Shown piece after piece: positions 8,159 to 18,315 of a stretch of 64,000 bases of DNA. The DNA is taken from the NCBI RefSeq assembly GCF_013372145.1, contig NZ_CP053827.1, positions 868,001 to 932,000 of the forward strand. Direction: 5' to 3'. The stretch comes from Campylobacter hyointestinalis subsp. hyointestinalis (GTDB taxonomy: Bacteria; Campylobacterota; Campylobacteria; Campylobacterales; Campylobacteraceae). The notes below the pieces were generated by a model. The model saw nothing but the letters and a program-made list of their open reading frames with translations, was not told the origin of the DNA and searched no databases. Each line of letters starts with the position of its first letter. The stretch's first letter is position 1. A program made the translations under genes and the position numbers.

Positions 8159-10135
8159 ATGGATAAATTTGAGATATCTAGTAAATTTAAGCCAAGCGAT
8201 GATCAAGAAAAAGCCGTAACAAACATAGTTGATAGCATAAAATCTGGAAATAAATTTAACGTCCTCTTAGGAGTAACTGGAAGTGGCAAGACTTTTACGA
8301 TGGCAAACGTGATAAAACGCCTAAATATGCCAACTCTCATTATGACACATAACAAAAGCTTAGCAGCACAACTTTATAGCGAATTTAAGGGCTTTTTTCC
8401 TAAAAATCACGTTGAGTATTTTATAAGCTACTATGATTATTACCAACCTGAAGCCTATATACCGCGTCAAGATCTTTTTATAGAAAAAGATAGCTCTATA
8501 AATGATGAGCTTGAGCGTTTAAGACTTAGTGCGACTGCAAATTTGCTCGAGTTTGATGATGTGATAGTAGTGGCTTCTGTATCTGCAAACTACGGTTTAG
8601 GAAATCCTGCTGAGTATAAAGGTATGGTTTTGTTACTAAACATAGGTATGAGCTTAAATCAAAAAGAGCTACTTTTAAAGCTTGTTGATATGGGATATAA
8701 AAGAAATGATTCGTACTTTGATCGTGGGGATTTTCGAGTAAATGGCGACGTGGTAGATATCTATCCGGCGTATTTTAATGACGAGGCTATAAGGCTTGAG
8801 TTTTTTGGAGACGAGCTTGACGCGATGTATCACTTTGATGTGTTAGAAAACAGACGTACAAAAGACGTTAGTAAATTTATACTATATGCGACAAGTCAGT
8901 TTGTAGTCGGAGAAAATAGACTAAAACAGGCGATAAAAGATATCGAACTTGAGCTTGAAGATAGACTTGCATTTTATGAAAAAGAAAATAGATTAGTCGA
9001 GTATCAAAGACTTAAGCAAAGAGTGGAGTTTGACCTCGAGATGCTCTCAAGCACCGGAAGCACAAAAGGCGTGGAAAACTACGCACGTTACCTAACTGGG
9101 CAAAAGCCTGGAGAGACGCCATACTCTTTGTTTGATTACTTTGAAGTCAGTGGCAAGGACTACCTTGTTATAGTAGATGAAAGTCACGTGAGCTTGCCGC
9201 AATTTCGCGGAATGTACGCAGGCGATAGAAGCAGAAAAGAAGTTTTGGTTGAGTATGGTTTTAGACTTCCATCAGCGCTTGATAATAGACCTTTGAAATT
9301 TGATGAGTTTATAGCAAAAAAGGCAAACTATCTGTTTGTTTCAGCCACCCCAAACGAGTATGAGATGGATCTCGCAAAAGGTCATATTTATGAGCAAATA
9401 CTTAGGCCTACTGGACTTCTTGATCCACGTATAGAAGTCATAAGCAGCGATAATCAAGTAGAAGTTTTGTTTGATAGAGCTAAAGTTGTCATAGCAAGAA
9501 ATGAGCGAGTACTAGTAACTACTCTAACTAAAAAGATGAGTGAAGAGCTAACTCGATATTACCTTGAGCTTGGTATCAAGGTTAAATATATGCACTCAGA
9601 CATCGACGCAGTAGAAAGAAATGAGCTTATAAGAGGTCTTAGAAAAGGTGAGTTTGATATGCTTATCGGTATAAATTTGCTTCGTGAGGGGCTAGATCTA
9701 CCAGAAGTCTCTTTAGTAGCAGTTTTAGACGCCGATAAAGAGGGTTTTTTAAGAAGTCGCACGAGCCTTATACAAACTATGGGAAGAGCAGCTAGAAACG
9801 TGAATGGAACGGTTATATTATTTGCAAATAAAATAACAAATTCGATGAAAGAAGCGATTGAAATAACCGAGGCTAGGCGAAAATATCAAGATGAATACAA
9901 CAAAAAGCATGGCATAACTCCACGCTCAGCTAGTAGAAATTTAGAAGATAGCCTAAAAGAAGAAGATCTACCAAATTTATATAATAAAGCCAAAAAACTA
10001 GAAAAAATGCCAGTAAGCGAGCGAGCAAAGATCGTAAAAGAGCTAAGAAAACAGATGCTTGAAGCGGCCAAGAATTTGGAATTTGAAAAAGCTGCGGCCT
10101 TGAGAGATGAGATAGCAAAACTCAGAGAACTTTAA
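8159..10135 (+). CDS. uvrB: Excinuclease ABC subunit B
   Basis: 658-residue damage-recognition helicase of nucleotide excision repair, acting with UvrA and UvrC. Walker A GVTGSGKT near residue 40, the beta-hairpin segment [10 protein letters not shown] near 95, DESH-type box [10 protein letters not shown], helicase motif [11 protein letters not shown], and a C-terminal UVR motif that binds UvrC ([13 protein letters not shown]) at the very end. Length is normal. Single-gene transcription unit with its own TATAAT. Confidence 0.98.
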   Translation: MDKFEISSKFKPSDDQEKAVTNIVDSIKSGNKFNVLLGVTGSGKTFTMANVIKRLNMPTLIMTHNKSLAAQLYSEFKGFFPKNHVEYFISYYDYYQPEAYIPRQDLFIEKDSSINDELERLRLSATANLLEFDDVIVVASVSANYGLGNPAEYKGMVLLLNIGMSLNQKELLLKLVDMGYKRNDSYFDRGDFRVNGDVVDIYPAYFNDEAIRLEFFGDELDAMYHFDVLENRRTKDVSKFILYATSQFVVGENRLKQAIKDIELELEDRLAFYEKENRLVEYQRLKQRVEFDLEMLSSTGSTKGVENYARYLTGQKPGETPYSLFDYFEVSGKDYLVIVDESHVSLPQFRGMYAGDRSRKEVLVEYGFRLPSALDNRPLKFDEFIAKKANYLFVSATPNEYEMDLAKGHIYEQILRPTGLLDPRIEVISSDNQVEVLFDRAKVVIARNERVLVTTLTKKMSEELTRYYLELGIKVKYMHSDIDAVERNELIRGLRKGEFDMLIGINLLREGLDLPEVSLVAVLDADKEGFLRSRTSLIQTMGRAARNVNGTVILFANKITNSMKEAIEITEARRKYQDEYNKKHGITPRSASRNLEDSLKEEDLPNLYNKAKKLEKMPVSERAKIVKELRKQMLEAAKNLEFEKAAALRDEIAKLREL

Positions 10136-10239
10136 GGCTTATTTTAAAAGACATTACAAATTCAAACGACTATTTGGCTGTTTTATCAGCCTTTAAATTT
10201 ACTTTTTATACAATGTCACATTTAAATTTGGAACTAATA

Positions 10240-11769
10240 ATGATAAATCAAAATACGCTAGGCAAGCAAATTTCGCAAGATACGGATCAAAACGAAAGTC
10301 TTTTGCCAAGTATAAAACACAATAGAAAAAGCAAGATCATCAAACTTTATGTGAGCATAGCTCTTGCGATGATAGTTTGGTTTTTACCTAGGTCGATTTT
10401 TCCTTTTGAAGTAACGATAGTAGAACAAAGAGTTGCGGCGATATTTGTTTTAGCGGCTTGTCTTTGGATCACAGAAGCTATTGCCATCTGGACAACTTCT
10501 GTTATGGTTATAGTTCTTATGCATTTAAGCGTTTCTACTAGTAGTTTTAAATTTTTTATGCCCCCAAAAGACGCTTCTAGCCAAATTTTAAATCAATACG
10601 GTACTTTTATTTATTACAAAGACATTATGGCGACGTTTGCTGATCCTATCATTATGCTTTTTATGGGCGGTTTTATCCTTGCGATCGCAGCTTCAAAATA
10701 CAAGCTTGACGTAGGGCTTGCAAAAGCACTTTTAAAACCGTTTGGAACCAACTCACAAATGGTTCTTTTAGGTTTTATCATTATGACAGCATTTTTTTCT
10801 ATGTTTATGAGCAACACTGCAACTGCAGCGATGATGCTTGCGATACTCTCGCCTGTTTTGATCTCGCTTCCATCTGATGGTAAAGGTAAGATAAGCCTAG
10901 CTCTTGCTATCCCTATAGCCGCAAACGTCGGCGGTATCGGTACTCCTATCGGAACACCGCCAAATGCGATAGCTATCAAATACATAACAGAAAAATTAGG
11001 TACCGATGTAAGCTTTTTAGGCTGGATGATGGTTATGGTGCCAATTATGCTTATAATCTTACTATTTTCATGGTGGATTTTAAAAACGTTATTTCCTTTT
11101 AAACAAAAAGAGATAAAAATTCAGATACAAAGTGGATTTGAAAAGTCTTCAAAAGCTTATATCGTTTATGGGACTTTTGCACTAACCATACTTCTTTGGA
11201 TAACAGATAAAATAACAGGCGTAAATGCAAACGTCGTAGCACTCATACCATTTGGTATCTTTGCAGTTACTGGAGTTATCACAAAGCAAGACTTAAAGCT
11301 CATAGACTGGGACGTGCTTTGGCTAGTAGCAGGCGGATTTGCTCTTGGAGTAGGGCTGAATGAAACTGGACTTGCCCAAAATTTAGTACAGCACATACCG
11401 TTTGACTCATGGCCTGCGATGCTGATGATGATAGGAGCAGGGCTTTTATGCTGTCTTATGTCTACTTTTATGTCAAATACTGCAACGGCGGCACTTTTGA
11501 TACCTATATTAGCAGCAGCAGGAACTAGTATGAAAGATAGCCTTGACGCATTAGGTGGAATTCCTGCTTTGCTTATCGGTTTGGCTCTTTCAGCTTCTTT
11601 AGCTATGGCGCTTCCTATAAGCACTCCGCCAAATGCTTTAGCTTACGCAAAAGGCTTTATCAGACAAAAAGATATGGCAACAGTAGGTATAATAATCGGT
11701 GTTTTTGGTATGATAGTAGGCTACTTCATCTTGATAATGCTCGGTAAATTTGGATTATTATCGTTTTAG
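10240..11769 (+). CDS. DASS/SLC13-family anion:sodium symporter
   Basis: 509-residue inner-membrane transporter with about 12 hydrophobic helices. The two inverted repeats each carry the SNT substrate/sodium motif (SNTATAAMM and SNTATAALL) and a Pro-rich second half (GTPIGTPPNAIA and ISTPPNALAYA), the hallmark of VcINDY-like di- or tricarboxylate carriers. I place the start at the ATG at 10240, which has GGA seven bases before it. The frame is open upstream to a TTG at 10174, but that reaches toward uvrB without a ribosome site. Likely substrate is a C4-dicarboxylate or similar anion; the specificity cannot be read from sequence. Confidence 0.88.
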   Translation: MINQNTLGKQISQDTDQNESLLPSIKHNRKSKIIKLYVSIALAMIVWFLPRSIFPFEVTIVEQRVAAIFVLAACLWITEAIAIWTTSVMVIVLMHLSVSTSSFKFFMPPKDASSQILNQYGTFIYYKDIMATFADPIIMLFMGGFILAIAASKYKLDVGLAKALLKPFGTNSQMVLLGFIIMTAFFSMFMSNTATAAMMLAILSPVLISLPSDGKGKISLALAIPIAANVGGIGTPIGTPPNAIAIKYITEKLGTDVSFLGWMMVMVPIMLIILLFSWWILKTLFPFKQKEIKIQIQSGFEKSSKAYIVYGTFALTILLWITDKITGVNANVVALIPFGIFAVTGVITKQDLKLIDWDVLWLVAGGFALGVGLNETGLAQNLVQHIPFDSWPAMLMMIGAGLLCCLMSTFMSNTATAALLIPILAAAGTSMKDSLDALGGIPALLIGLALSASLAMALPISTPPNALAYAKGFIRQKDMATVGIIIGVFGMIVGYFILIMLGKFGLLSF

Positions 11770-11803
11770 TATGATGCTGATATTTATATTAAATAACATT
11801 TTG

Positions 11804-11809
11804 TATAAT
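11804..11809 (+). promoter_or_regulatory. TATAAT promoter for the small ORF at 11836
   Basis: Consensus TATAAT preceded by TTTG, 27 bases upstream of a 27-codon ORF and about 160 before the MATE gene. It may serve both. Confidence 0.45.
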
Positions 11810-11835
11810 TACTTAAATTTAAAAAGGTGTGATTT

Positions 11836-11919
11836 ATGATGACTTACCGTTATACTTGTCAAAATAAATTGTATCTAAAACTAAATTTATACATACAAGC
11901 CATCAATGGAGTTTATTAG
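11836..11919 (+). CDS. Possible 27-residue small peptide gene
   Basis: Short ORF with TATAAT promoter, AAGGTG ribosome site and ATGATG start. The peptide is basic and partly hydrophobic, with a central KLYLKLNLYIQ stretch. From memory this resembles the TLYLKISFLG core of the Helicobacter AapA type I toxins, but the match is short. On the opposite strand a TACAAT hexamer (11873-11868) would start an antisense RNA inside the ORF covering its ribosome site, as IsoA does. It could equally be chance. Confidence 0.3.
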   Translation: MMTYRYTCQNKLYLKLNLYIQAINGVY

Positions 11920-11925
11920 CGTTTT

Positions 11926-11956
11926 ATTTTTTAAATAGCAACAAAATTTAAAAAAT
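11926..11956 (+). terminator. A/T-only hairpin before the MATE gene
   Basis: Perfect 11-bp stem ATTTTTTAAAT / ATTTAAAAAAT with a 9-base loop, between the small ORF stop and the MATE start. All A-T pairs, so weak as a terminator; it could limit read-through into the exporter gene. Confidence 0.35.
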
Positions 11957-11966
11957 ATGAGTTAAT

Positions 11967-13271
11967 ATGGACTTTAAACCTACAAAATTATTTATAAAAT
12001 ACGCTTTTCCAAATATGATAAGTACTGCTTTCATATCATTTTATTTTACGGTAGATACTATATTTGTCGGGCAGATGATAGGCACAAAAGCACTTGGTGC
12101 TATGGGGCTTACTATGCCTTTTATAATGATAAGCTTTGCACTCATAGATATGATAGCAGTAGGCTCATCCGTACAAATAGCGCTGCGCCTTGGAAGCGGT
12201 AGATTTAAGCAAGCTTGTGGGATATTTAGCTTTAGTTTGATGTCAGTTTTTATCTTTTCGTGTTTTGTGTTTTTATTTGGTATTTTCTTTATAGAACCGA
12301 TTACTAATTACTTGATATACGATAAAGAATTAGCAGTTCTTGCTTCGCAATACACCAAAGTTTTTGCACTGTTTTGCCCTGTCATAATGCTATGCTTTAT
12401 GCTAGATAATTACCTTAGAATTTGCAAAAAGCCTATGTATAGTATGTGTGTAAATATCTTTGTAGCATTTGTAAATGTTGTACTTGATTATATTTTTATA
12501 GTAGTTTTAGGTTGGGGACTTTTTAGTGCTGCTTTGGCTACTTGTATTGGACTTAGTTTAGGAACTTTGCTCGGATTTGCACCGTTTGTATTTGGAAACT
12601 TAGAGCTAAAACTAAGCAAAGCGTTTATAAATTTAAAAATTATAAAAAACATAATATACAACGGAAGCTCCGAGTTCTTGACAAATATCTCAACATCACT
12701 CTTTGTCATCGTAGCAAACGCTTTACTGCTAGATATCGCAGGAGTACAGGGCGTGGCGATACTTGAGGTAATTTTTGCTATAAATAGCCTTATGGCATCA
12801 TTGATATTTAGTATGTGCGACGGCATTAGCCCACTTGTTACTTACTACTATGGCGCGAAAAATTTAAAATTCGTAATGGCTCTGTTTTGGCGTACATTTA
12901 TAGGATCTATGATGATTGGGGTGATCATTATGAGCATAGTATTTTTTGGCGGAGATCTTATGATATCGTTTTTCAGTAGAGATAGCGATTTTATCACAGC
13001 TAGCAAAGAAGCTTTGATCATTTTTTCACCGATTTATCTATGTTCGTGGTTTATCGTATTTGCCAACTCGTTTTTCACGGCTTTAAATAAACCTGCTTGT
13101 TCTCTTGCCATATCTTTAAGCGCAAATTTATTACTGCCTTTACCATTTTTGTTTGCATTGTCAAGTTTTTTTAATGTAAATGGAGTATGGCTAACTCCTT
13201 TTGCGGCTAATTTTTGCGCTGTTTGGCTGGCTGTATATTTTTTAAAAAAGACGATTAAAGGTCTAAATTAG
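11967..13271 (+). CDS. MATE family efflux transporter
   Basis: 434-residue inner-membrane exporter with about 12 helices in two homologous halves. Family hallmarks: N-terminal FPNMISTAFISFYFTVDTIFVGQMIGTKALGAMGL, MGL/MTMPF-like turn, and the second-half GISPLVTYYYGAKN. Expected to expel drugs or metabolites using Na+ or H+. Start ATG; ribosome site weak (GAG 8 bases upstream). Substrate unknown. Confidence 0.9.
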   Translation: MDFKPTKLFIKYAFPNMISTAFISFYFTVDTIFVGQMIGTKALGAMGLTMPFIMISFALIDMIAVGSSVQIALRLGSGRFKQACGIFSFSLMSVFIFSCFVFLFGIFFIEPITNYLIYDKELAVLASQYTKVFALFCPVIMLCFMLDNYLRICKKPMYSMCVNIFVAFVNVVLDYIFIVVLGWGLFSAALATCIGLSLGTLLGFAPFVFGNLELKLSKAFINLKIIKNIIYNGSSEFLTNISTSLFVIVANALLLDIAGVQGVAILEVIFAINSLMASLIFSMCDGISPLVTYYYGAKNLKFVMALFWRTFIGSMMIGVIIMSIVFFGGDLMISFFSRDSDFITASKEALIIFSPIYLCSWFIVFANSFFTALNKPACSLAISLSANLLLPLPFLFALSSFFNVNGVWLTPFAANFCAVWLAVYFLKKTIKGLN

Positions 13272-13279
13272 ACCTTTAA
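13255..13279 (+). terminator. Hairpin overlapping the MATE stop codon
   Basis: 9-bp stem TTAAAGGTC / GACCTTTAA with 7-base loop; the stop codon sits in the loop and arm. No clear T-tract follows, so terminator strength is doubtful. Confidence 0.45.
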
Positions 13280-13344
13280 ATTTATAAAATTACCACCTGA
13301 ATTTACACAATTTAATGACAATTCTATTTTAAATTTAAATATTA

Positions 13345-13374
13345 AGTGAATTTTTCACTCATTTTTAGTATAAT
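13345..13374 (+). promoter_or_regulatory. ppk promoter with palindrome in the -35 region
   Basis: TATAAT at 13369-13374. A perfect inverted repeat AGTGAA-TTT-TTCACT (13345-13359) covers the -35 position, a place where a repressor or activator dimer could bind. GAAGGG ribosome site follows. The regulator is unknown. Confidence 0.45.
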
Positions 13375-13400
13375 CATCTCAAATTTAGAAGGGTTGAAAT

Positions 13401-15491
13401 ATGGAAAACAGAGATATTTTTATCAATCGCGAACTATCTTGGCTAAGATTTAATTCGCGCGTACTAGCTCAATGCGAAAAAGATCTTCCGCTACTTGAAA
13501 AGCTCAAGTTTATAGCTATTTATTATACAAATTTAGACGAATTTTATATGATCAGAATAGCTGGACTAAAGCAACTTTTTGCCGCTGGGGTCGTAGTAAG
13601 CGGAAATGATGAAATGACTCCGCTTGATCAGCTAAGAGAGATAAGAAAATACCTAAAAGATGAGCAACAAATTTTAGAAGATTACTATAAAGATACTGTT
13701 TCAAAACTAGCAAAAGCAGGGTTATACATCAAAAAATACGAAGATCTAGACTCAGATATCAAGCTTAGGGCTGATGAGTACTTTTTCTCAAATATTTTGC
13801 CAGTTATCGTTCCTATCGCAGTCGATGCGACCCATCCTTTTCCACATCTAAACAACCTTAGTTTTGGACTTGCAGTGAAACTTTGCGATGACGCTCATCC
13901 TGAGATAATAAAATTTGGAATGATACGTATCAGCCGTGTGCTTCCTAGATTTTACAACGCCGGAGATGGCATATATGTACCTATAGAAAGCATAGTTCAT
14001 CGTCACGCAGAAGAGATATTTCCAGGATACAAACTACTTGCAAGTTGCGCATTTAGGGTAACTAGGAACGCCGATATGGTGATCGAAGAAGAAGAAGCGG
14101 ACGATTTTATGATGATACTAGAACAAGGCTTAAAACTCCGCAGAAAAGGCGCTTTTGTTCGTTTACAAATCGAAAAAGATCCAGATCCAGAGATACTTGA
14201 GTTTTTAAATTTGCATATGAAAATATTTTATAAAGATATATATGAATATAGCATTCCTCTAACCCTTGGAGCTTTGTGGCAGATCATCGGCGATAAAGAG
14301 TTTTCAAATTTACTCTTACCTCAATATACGCCAAAGACACTTCCTCCATTTGGACAAAATGTTTCGATGTTTGATGCTATAGATAAAGAAGACGTTTTAC
14401 TTTTTCATCCGTATGAAAGCTTTGATCCAGTAACTCAGTTTATCAAAGAAGCAGCAAAAGATCCAAAAGTAATATCTATACGTATGACGCTTTATAGAGT
14501 TGAGAAAAACTCAAGCATCATTCAAGCTCTCATAGACGCTGCAAGTGATGGCAAACAAGTGACCGTGATGGTAGAGCTAAAAGCTAGATTTGATGAAGAA
14601 AACAATCTTCACTGGGCAAAAGCGCTTGAAAACGCAGGAGCACACGTGATATATGGTATTACAGGATTTAAAGTTCACGCAAAAGTTTCTCAAGTCATAC
14701 GCCAAATAGGCGACAAACTCAAATTTTATATGCATCTTGGTACTGGAAACTACAACGGAAGTAGCGCAAAGATCTACACAGACGTGAGCTACTTTACTAG
14801 TAGAGAAGACTTTGCAAAAGATACTACTACTTTTTTTCACATACTATCTGGATTTAGCAAAAACAGACGTCTAAACTCACTTTCTATGTCTCCTATGCAG
14901 ATAAAAGAACGTGTTATAGATATGATAAAGAATGAAGCAAAAATGGGTGGCGAGGGCAAGATCATCGCCAAAATGAATGCTTTAGTCGATAGCGACGTCA
15001 TAAAAGAGCTTTACAATGCAAGTAAAGCAGGGGTTCAGATAGATCTTATCATAAGAGGAATTTGTTGTCTTAGACCTGGTGTAGCTGGCATAAGTGAAAA
15101 TATCCGCGTTCGCTCTATCATAGGAAAATACCTTGAGCATGCCAGAATATTTTATTTTAAGCATGCAAGTCCTAAATTTTATATATCCAGCGCGGACTGG
15201 ATGCCACGAAATCTAGAGCGCAGACTTGAGCTTATGACTCCTATATACGAGCCTATGCTTCAAGATAAACTAAATGAAATTTTACGTTTACAACTTAGTG
15301 ATAACGAGCTTGCTTACGAGCTTGGAAGCGATGGAGAATACACAAGTGTCATAAAAAAAGATAATGAAAAAGAGCTAAATAATCACGAATTTTTTGAGAA
15401 TCATCTAAATAGAGTCTTTAAAACGCTTAAAAAAGATAGCGATCAAGATAAAGCTCAAATTTTAGCTTCAAAACTATTTAAAGAAAGCTAG
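13401..15491 (+). CDS. ppk: Polyphosphate kinase 1
   Basis: 696-residue enzyme that polymerises the gamma phosphate of ATP into inorganic polyphosphate. It shows the N-terminal [20 protein letters not shown]-like GMIR..PRF segment, LFHPYESF, the catalytic phosphohistidine in [18 protein letters not shown], and the second active-site histidine in HARIFYF. Full length. Polyphosphate supports stress survival and virulence in Campylobacter. Single gene with its own promoter and terminator. Confidence 0.97.
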   Translation: MENRDIFINRELSWLRFNSRVLAQCEKDLPLLEKLKFIAIYYTNLDEFYMIRIAGLKQLFAAGVVVSGNDEMTPLDQLREIRKYLKDEQQILEDYYKDTVSKLAKAGLYIKKYEDLDSDIKLRADEYFFSNILPVIVPIAVDATHPFPHLNNLSFGLAVKLCDDAHPEIIKFGMIRISRVLPRFYNAGDGIYVPIESIVHRHAEEIFPGYKLLASCAFRVTRNADMVIEEEEADDFMMILEQGLKLRRKGAFVRLQIEKDPDPEILEFLNLHMKIFYKDIYEYSIPLTLGALWQIIGDKEFSNLLLPQYTPKTLPPFGQNVSMFDAIDKEDVLLFHPYESFDPVTQFIKEAAKDPKVISIRMTLYRVEKNSSIIQALIDAASDGKQVTVMVELKARFDEENNLHWAKALENAGAHVIYGITGFKVHAKVSQVIRQIGDKLKFYMHLGTGNYNGSSAKIYTDVSYFTSREDFAKDTTTFFHILSGFSKNRRLNSLSMSPMQIKERVIDMIKNEAKMGGEGKIIAKMNALVDSDVIKELYNASKAGVQIDLIIRGICCLRPGVAGISENIRVRSIIGKYLEHARIFYFKHASPKFYISSADWMPRNLERRLELMTPIYEPMLQDKLNEILRLQLSDNELAYELGSDGEYTSVIKKDNEKELNNHEFFENHLNRVFKTLKKDSDQDKAQILASKLFKES

Positions 15492-15530
15492 TCGATTTAG
15501 CTAGCCAAATCGACTAGCTAAATTCCTTTT
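15486..15530 (+). terminator. Rho-independent terminator of ppk
   Basis: Perfect 13-bp stem AGCTAGTCGATTT / AAATCGACTAGCT with an 8-base loop (15486-15519), overlapping the stop codon, followed by CCTTTTTATTT. Confidence 0.85.
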
Positions 15531-15650
15531 TATTTCGTACTGATTTTGATAACTAGAAAAATGCTCTACAAATATTTTATTTTCAGTCAAATTTTATATT
15601 TTTTTAGTTACAATCATCAAACTATTTTAAAAGTATAAAAAGGCGTAAGT

Positions 15651-15939
15651 ATGAGTTGTCCCATGTGTATTAGCCTACAAAGCGATAAGCAAAGCACTAA
15701 AAAATAAAAAAGATTTCAAATTTATATTTAACTTAGAATTTACTTTTATAAGTGTATTTTCATATCTAGCTTTTATCGTTACGTTTCCTATCCATTGCAA
15801 CTGTATTTTTAAACGCAAAACCCGCCTTACACTATTACATAAGCATTTTTTCTTATACTTAGATGATGATAAATTATTCTATAAACTCCACGGATTAAAA
15901 CCGCCGTTAGTTCTTTTTGAAATGCGTAAATTCTACTAA
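15651..15939 (+). pseudogene. Frameshifted small gene of about 95 codons, unknown function
   Basis: A good ribosome site (AAAAAGG) precedes ATG at 15651. That frame starts MSCPMCISL but stops after 18 codons. The +1 frame is open from 15655 to TAA at 15937-15939 and reads like real protein: a hydrophobic stretch (FISVFSYLAFIVTF), a Cys pair (HCNC), then FLYLDDDKLFYKLHGLKPP. Removing one A from the A6 run at 15699-15704 joins the two into one 95-residue protein with one membrane helix and Cys pairs at both sides. I do not recognise the family. The break may be a mutation, slippage control or a sequence error. Confidence 0.55.
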
Positions 15940-15968
15940 AATAAACATTATATTTTTTAAATTTAGTT

Positions 15969-15993
15969 GGTCTAAGACCTTTTACACTATAAT
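15969..15993 (+). promoter_or_regulatory. metE promoter with operator-like palindrome
   Basis: TATAAT at 15988-15993, 26 bases before the metE ATG. Immediately upstream, at 15969-15979, is the perfect palindrome GGTCT-A-AGACC. Its position just upstream of the -10 suggests an operator; no Met regulator is known to me for this site. Confidence 0.5.
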
Positions 15994-16018
15994 TATGTAT
16001 TTTAATAAAGGATTAAAT

Positions 16019-18274
16019 ATGTCAAAAAGTTTTATAACAGGATTTCCTAGGATAGGTGAACAAAGAGAGCTTAAATTTGCGCTTGAGAGTTTTTGGGCTG
16101 GTAAGAGTGATTTTAGTGAAGTTGAACGCGTAGCAAAAGAACTAAAAGCGAGACACTGGAAGTATCAAAAAGACGCACATATAGATTTTATAAGTGCAAA
16201 CGACTTTTCTTATTATGATTTGATGCTTGATAATATTATAACTTTTGGAGCGATCCCGCCGAGATTTGACGGGCTTAGTGGAACAGAGCTATACTTTTCA
16301 ATGGCAAGAGGAAACAAAACAAGCGTAGCTATGGAGATGACAAAATGGTTTAATACAAACTACCATTATATTGTTCCAGAACTTAGCAAAGAGACTAAAT
16401 TTAGTCTAAATCCTACAAAAATATTAAATGAATATAAAGAAGCAAAAGCTGAAGGCATCACTCCAAAGATAAATTTGATAGGACCTATAACGTTTTTAGC
16501 GCTTAGTAAAACAACTGATGGAAGCTGCGCACTTTGTCATTTAGACGCCCTAGTAGAGCAGTATGCTAAGCTTTTAGTTGAAATTTCTAAGCTTGATAAT
16601 GAAATCGTAGTTCAGATAGACGAGCCTATCTTTGTCACTGATAAAGCTGAAAAACTAAAAGATAAAATAGCCCCTGTTTATGACAAGCTATGCGCCGAAG
16701 ATAATGTTAAAATTATATTTATGACGTATTTTGAGCATGCAAACGAAGCCGTAAAAGAGATCGTAAAAACTAAAGTTTGGGGCGTTGGACTTGATTTTGT
16801 ACATACAAGCTGCCAAAAAGCTTCTTTAGAAATCCTAAAAAATAGCGATAAAGTTCTATTTGCTGGACTTATAGATGGTAGAAACGTTTGGGTAAGCGAT
16901 CTTGATGCTAAACTTGAGCTAATAAATAAGATCAAAGAGTATATCCCAAGCGAACGCCTAAATATAGGTACTTCTTGCTCACTTTTACACGTCCCATATA
17001 CTCTAAAATACGAAGAAAAACTAAGCATAAAAGAGTGGCTTAGCTTTGCGTTAGAAAAACTAACAGAAGTAAATTTACTAAAAAAATTAGCAAACGGTGA
17101 GCATTTTTGTGAAGTAGGTGAGGGCTTGCTTGCTAAAAATAGATCGGCTATCGCTTCAAGAAAGACTTCTGAATTAGTAAACGATAAAGCTGTTCAAGAA
17201 AGAGTAAAAAACCTATCTAAATTTGAAAGAGATACTCCTTATGAAGAGCGTATAAAGGTTCAAAAAGCTAAATTTAATCTTCCAGAGCTTCCAACTACAA
17301 CTATAGGTAGTTTCCCGCAGACTCCAGAGCTTCGTCAAGTAAGAAATGCTTATAAGAAATCACTAATCTCACAAGAAGCTTATGAAAAAGATATCAAAAA
17401 ATACATCGACGAGTGCATAGCTTTTCAAGAAGAGTGCGGCTTAGACGTGTTAGTCCATGGCGAACCTGAGCGTAATGATATGGTTGAATACTTTGGAGAG
17501 CAACTAAAAGGATATGCATTTAGTACTAATGGCTGGGTACAAAGCTATGGTAGTAGATGTGTTAAACCACCACTCCTTTTTGGTGATGTTAGTCGTCCAA
17601 AAGCTATGACCGTAAACTGGATAAGCTACGCTCAAAGCAAAACAAGCAAGATCATGAAAGGTATGCTAACTGGACCTGTAACTATCCTAAACTGGAGCTT
17701 TGTAAGAGATGATAAACCAAGAAGCGAGATAGCAAAAGAGCTTGCGCTTTGTATTTACGATGAGATAGACGATCTTCAAAATGCAGGTATCAAAATCATA
17801 CAAGTAGATGAAGCTGCGTTTAAAGAGGGTTATCCGCTTAGACGTGAAAACGTATCTGCTTATGAAAAATTTGCAGTAGATTGCTTTAAACTAAGCGTTT
17901 GCTCAGCAGGAGTGCAGACTCAAATTCACACGCATATGTGTTATTCTGAGTTTAATGACATCATAAAGACCATTGAAGCGATGGATGCCGATGTTATCAG
18001 TATAGAAACTGCTAGAAGCGGAAATGAGCTACTAAAAATCTTTAAATCAGTTGGCTATAAACAAGAAGTAGGACCTGGAGTTTATGATATCCATAGTCCA
18101 AGAGTTCCTAGCGTAGAAGAGATAGCTACTCAAATTCACGCTTTACTAGAAGTTCTTCCAAAAAGCCAACTTTGGATAAATCCAGATTGTGGTCTAAAAA
18201 CAAGAAAATGGGAAGAGGTTAAACCTAGCCTTAAAAATATGACCGCAGCCGTTAAAATCGTTCGTCTAAGCTAA
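16019..18274 (+). CDS. metE: Cobalamin-independent methionine synthase
   Basis: 751-residue zinc enzyme that transfers a methyl group from methyl-tetrahydrofolate-triglutamate to homocysteine. Visible: N-terminal half beginning SKSFITGFPRIGEQRELKFALE, C-terminal catalytic half with GEPERNDMVEYF, MLTGPVTILNWSF, zinc ligands in HTHMCYSEF and in the terminal CGLKTRKW. I chose ATG at 16019 because AAAGGA stands 6 bases upstream; an earlier ATG would run back into the frameshifted gene. Pairs with the MetF-like gene downstream. Confidence 0.97.
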   Translation: MSKSFITGFPRIGEQRELKFALESFWAGKSDFSEVERVAKELKARHWKYQKDAHIDFISANDFSYYDLMLDNIITFGAIPPRFDGLSGTELYFSMARGNKTSVAMEMTKWFNTNYHYIVPELSKETKFSLNPTKILNEYKEAKAEGITPKINLIGPITFLALSKTTDGSCALCHLDALVEQYAKLLVEISKLDNEIVVQIDEPIFVTDKAEKLKDKIAPVYDKLCAEDNVKIIFMTYFEHANEAVKEIVKTKVWGVGLDFVHTSCQKASLEILKNSDKVLFAGLIDGRNVWVSDLDAKLELINKIKEYIPSERLNIGTSCSLLHVPYTLKYEEKLSIKEWLSFALEKLTEVNLLKKLANGEHFCEVGEGLLAKNRSAIASRKTSELVNDKAVQERVKNLSKFERDTPYEERIKVQKAKFNLPELPTTTIGSFPQTPELRQVRNAYKKSLISQEAYEKDIKKYIDECIAFQEECGLDVLVHGEPERNDMVEYFGEQLKGYAFSTNGWVQSYGSRCVKPPLLFGDVSRPKAMTVNWISYAQSKTSKIMKGMLTGPVTILNWSFVRDDKPRSEIAKELALCIYDEIDDLQNAGIKIIQVDEAAFKEGYPLRRENVSAYEKFAVDCFKLSVCSAGVQTQIHTHMCYSEFNDIIKTIEAMDADVISIETARSGNELLKIFKSVGYKQEVGPGVYDIHSPRVPSVEEIATQIHALLEVLPKSQLWINPDCGLKTRKWEEVKPSLKNMTAAVKIVRLS

Positions 18275-18278
18275 ACAA

Positions 18279-18299
18279 CTTGTCCCTTTTTGGGACAAG
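18279..18299 (+). other. Hairpin between metE and the metF-like gene
   Basis: Perfect 8-bp stem CTTGTCCC / GGGACAAG with a T5 loop, five bases after the metE stop and 17 before the next ATG. No T-tract follows, so it is more likely an RNA-stability or partial-attenuation element than a terminator. Confidence 0.6.
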
Positions 18300-18315
18300 C
18301 CCTAAAGGTTTATCA

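Noticed and set aside
10174-10239. Upstream extension of the DASS transporter from TTG
   Set aside because: No ribosome site and no membrane or family similarity in the added 22 codons; ATG 10240 has one.
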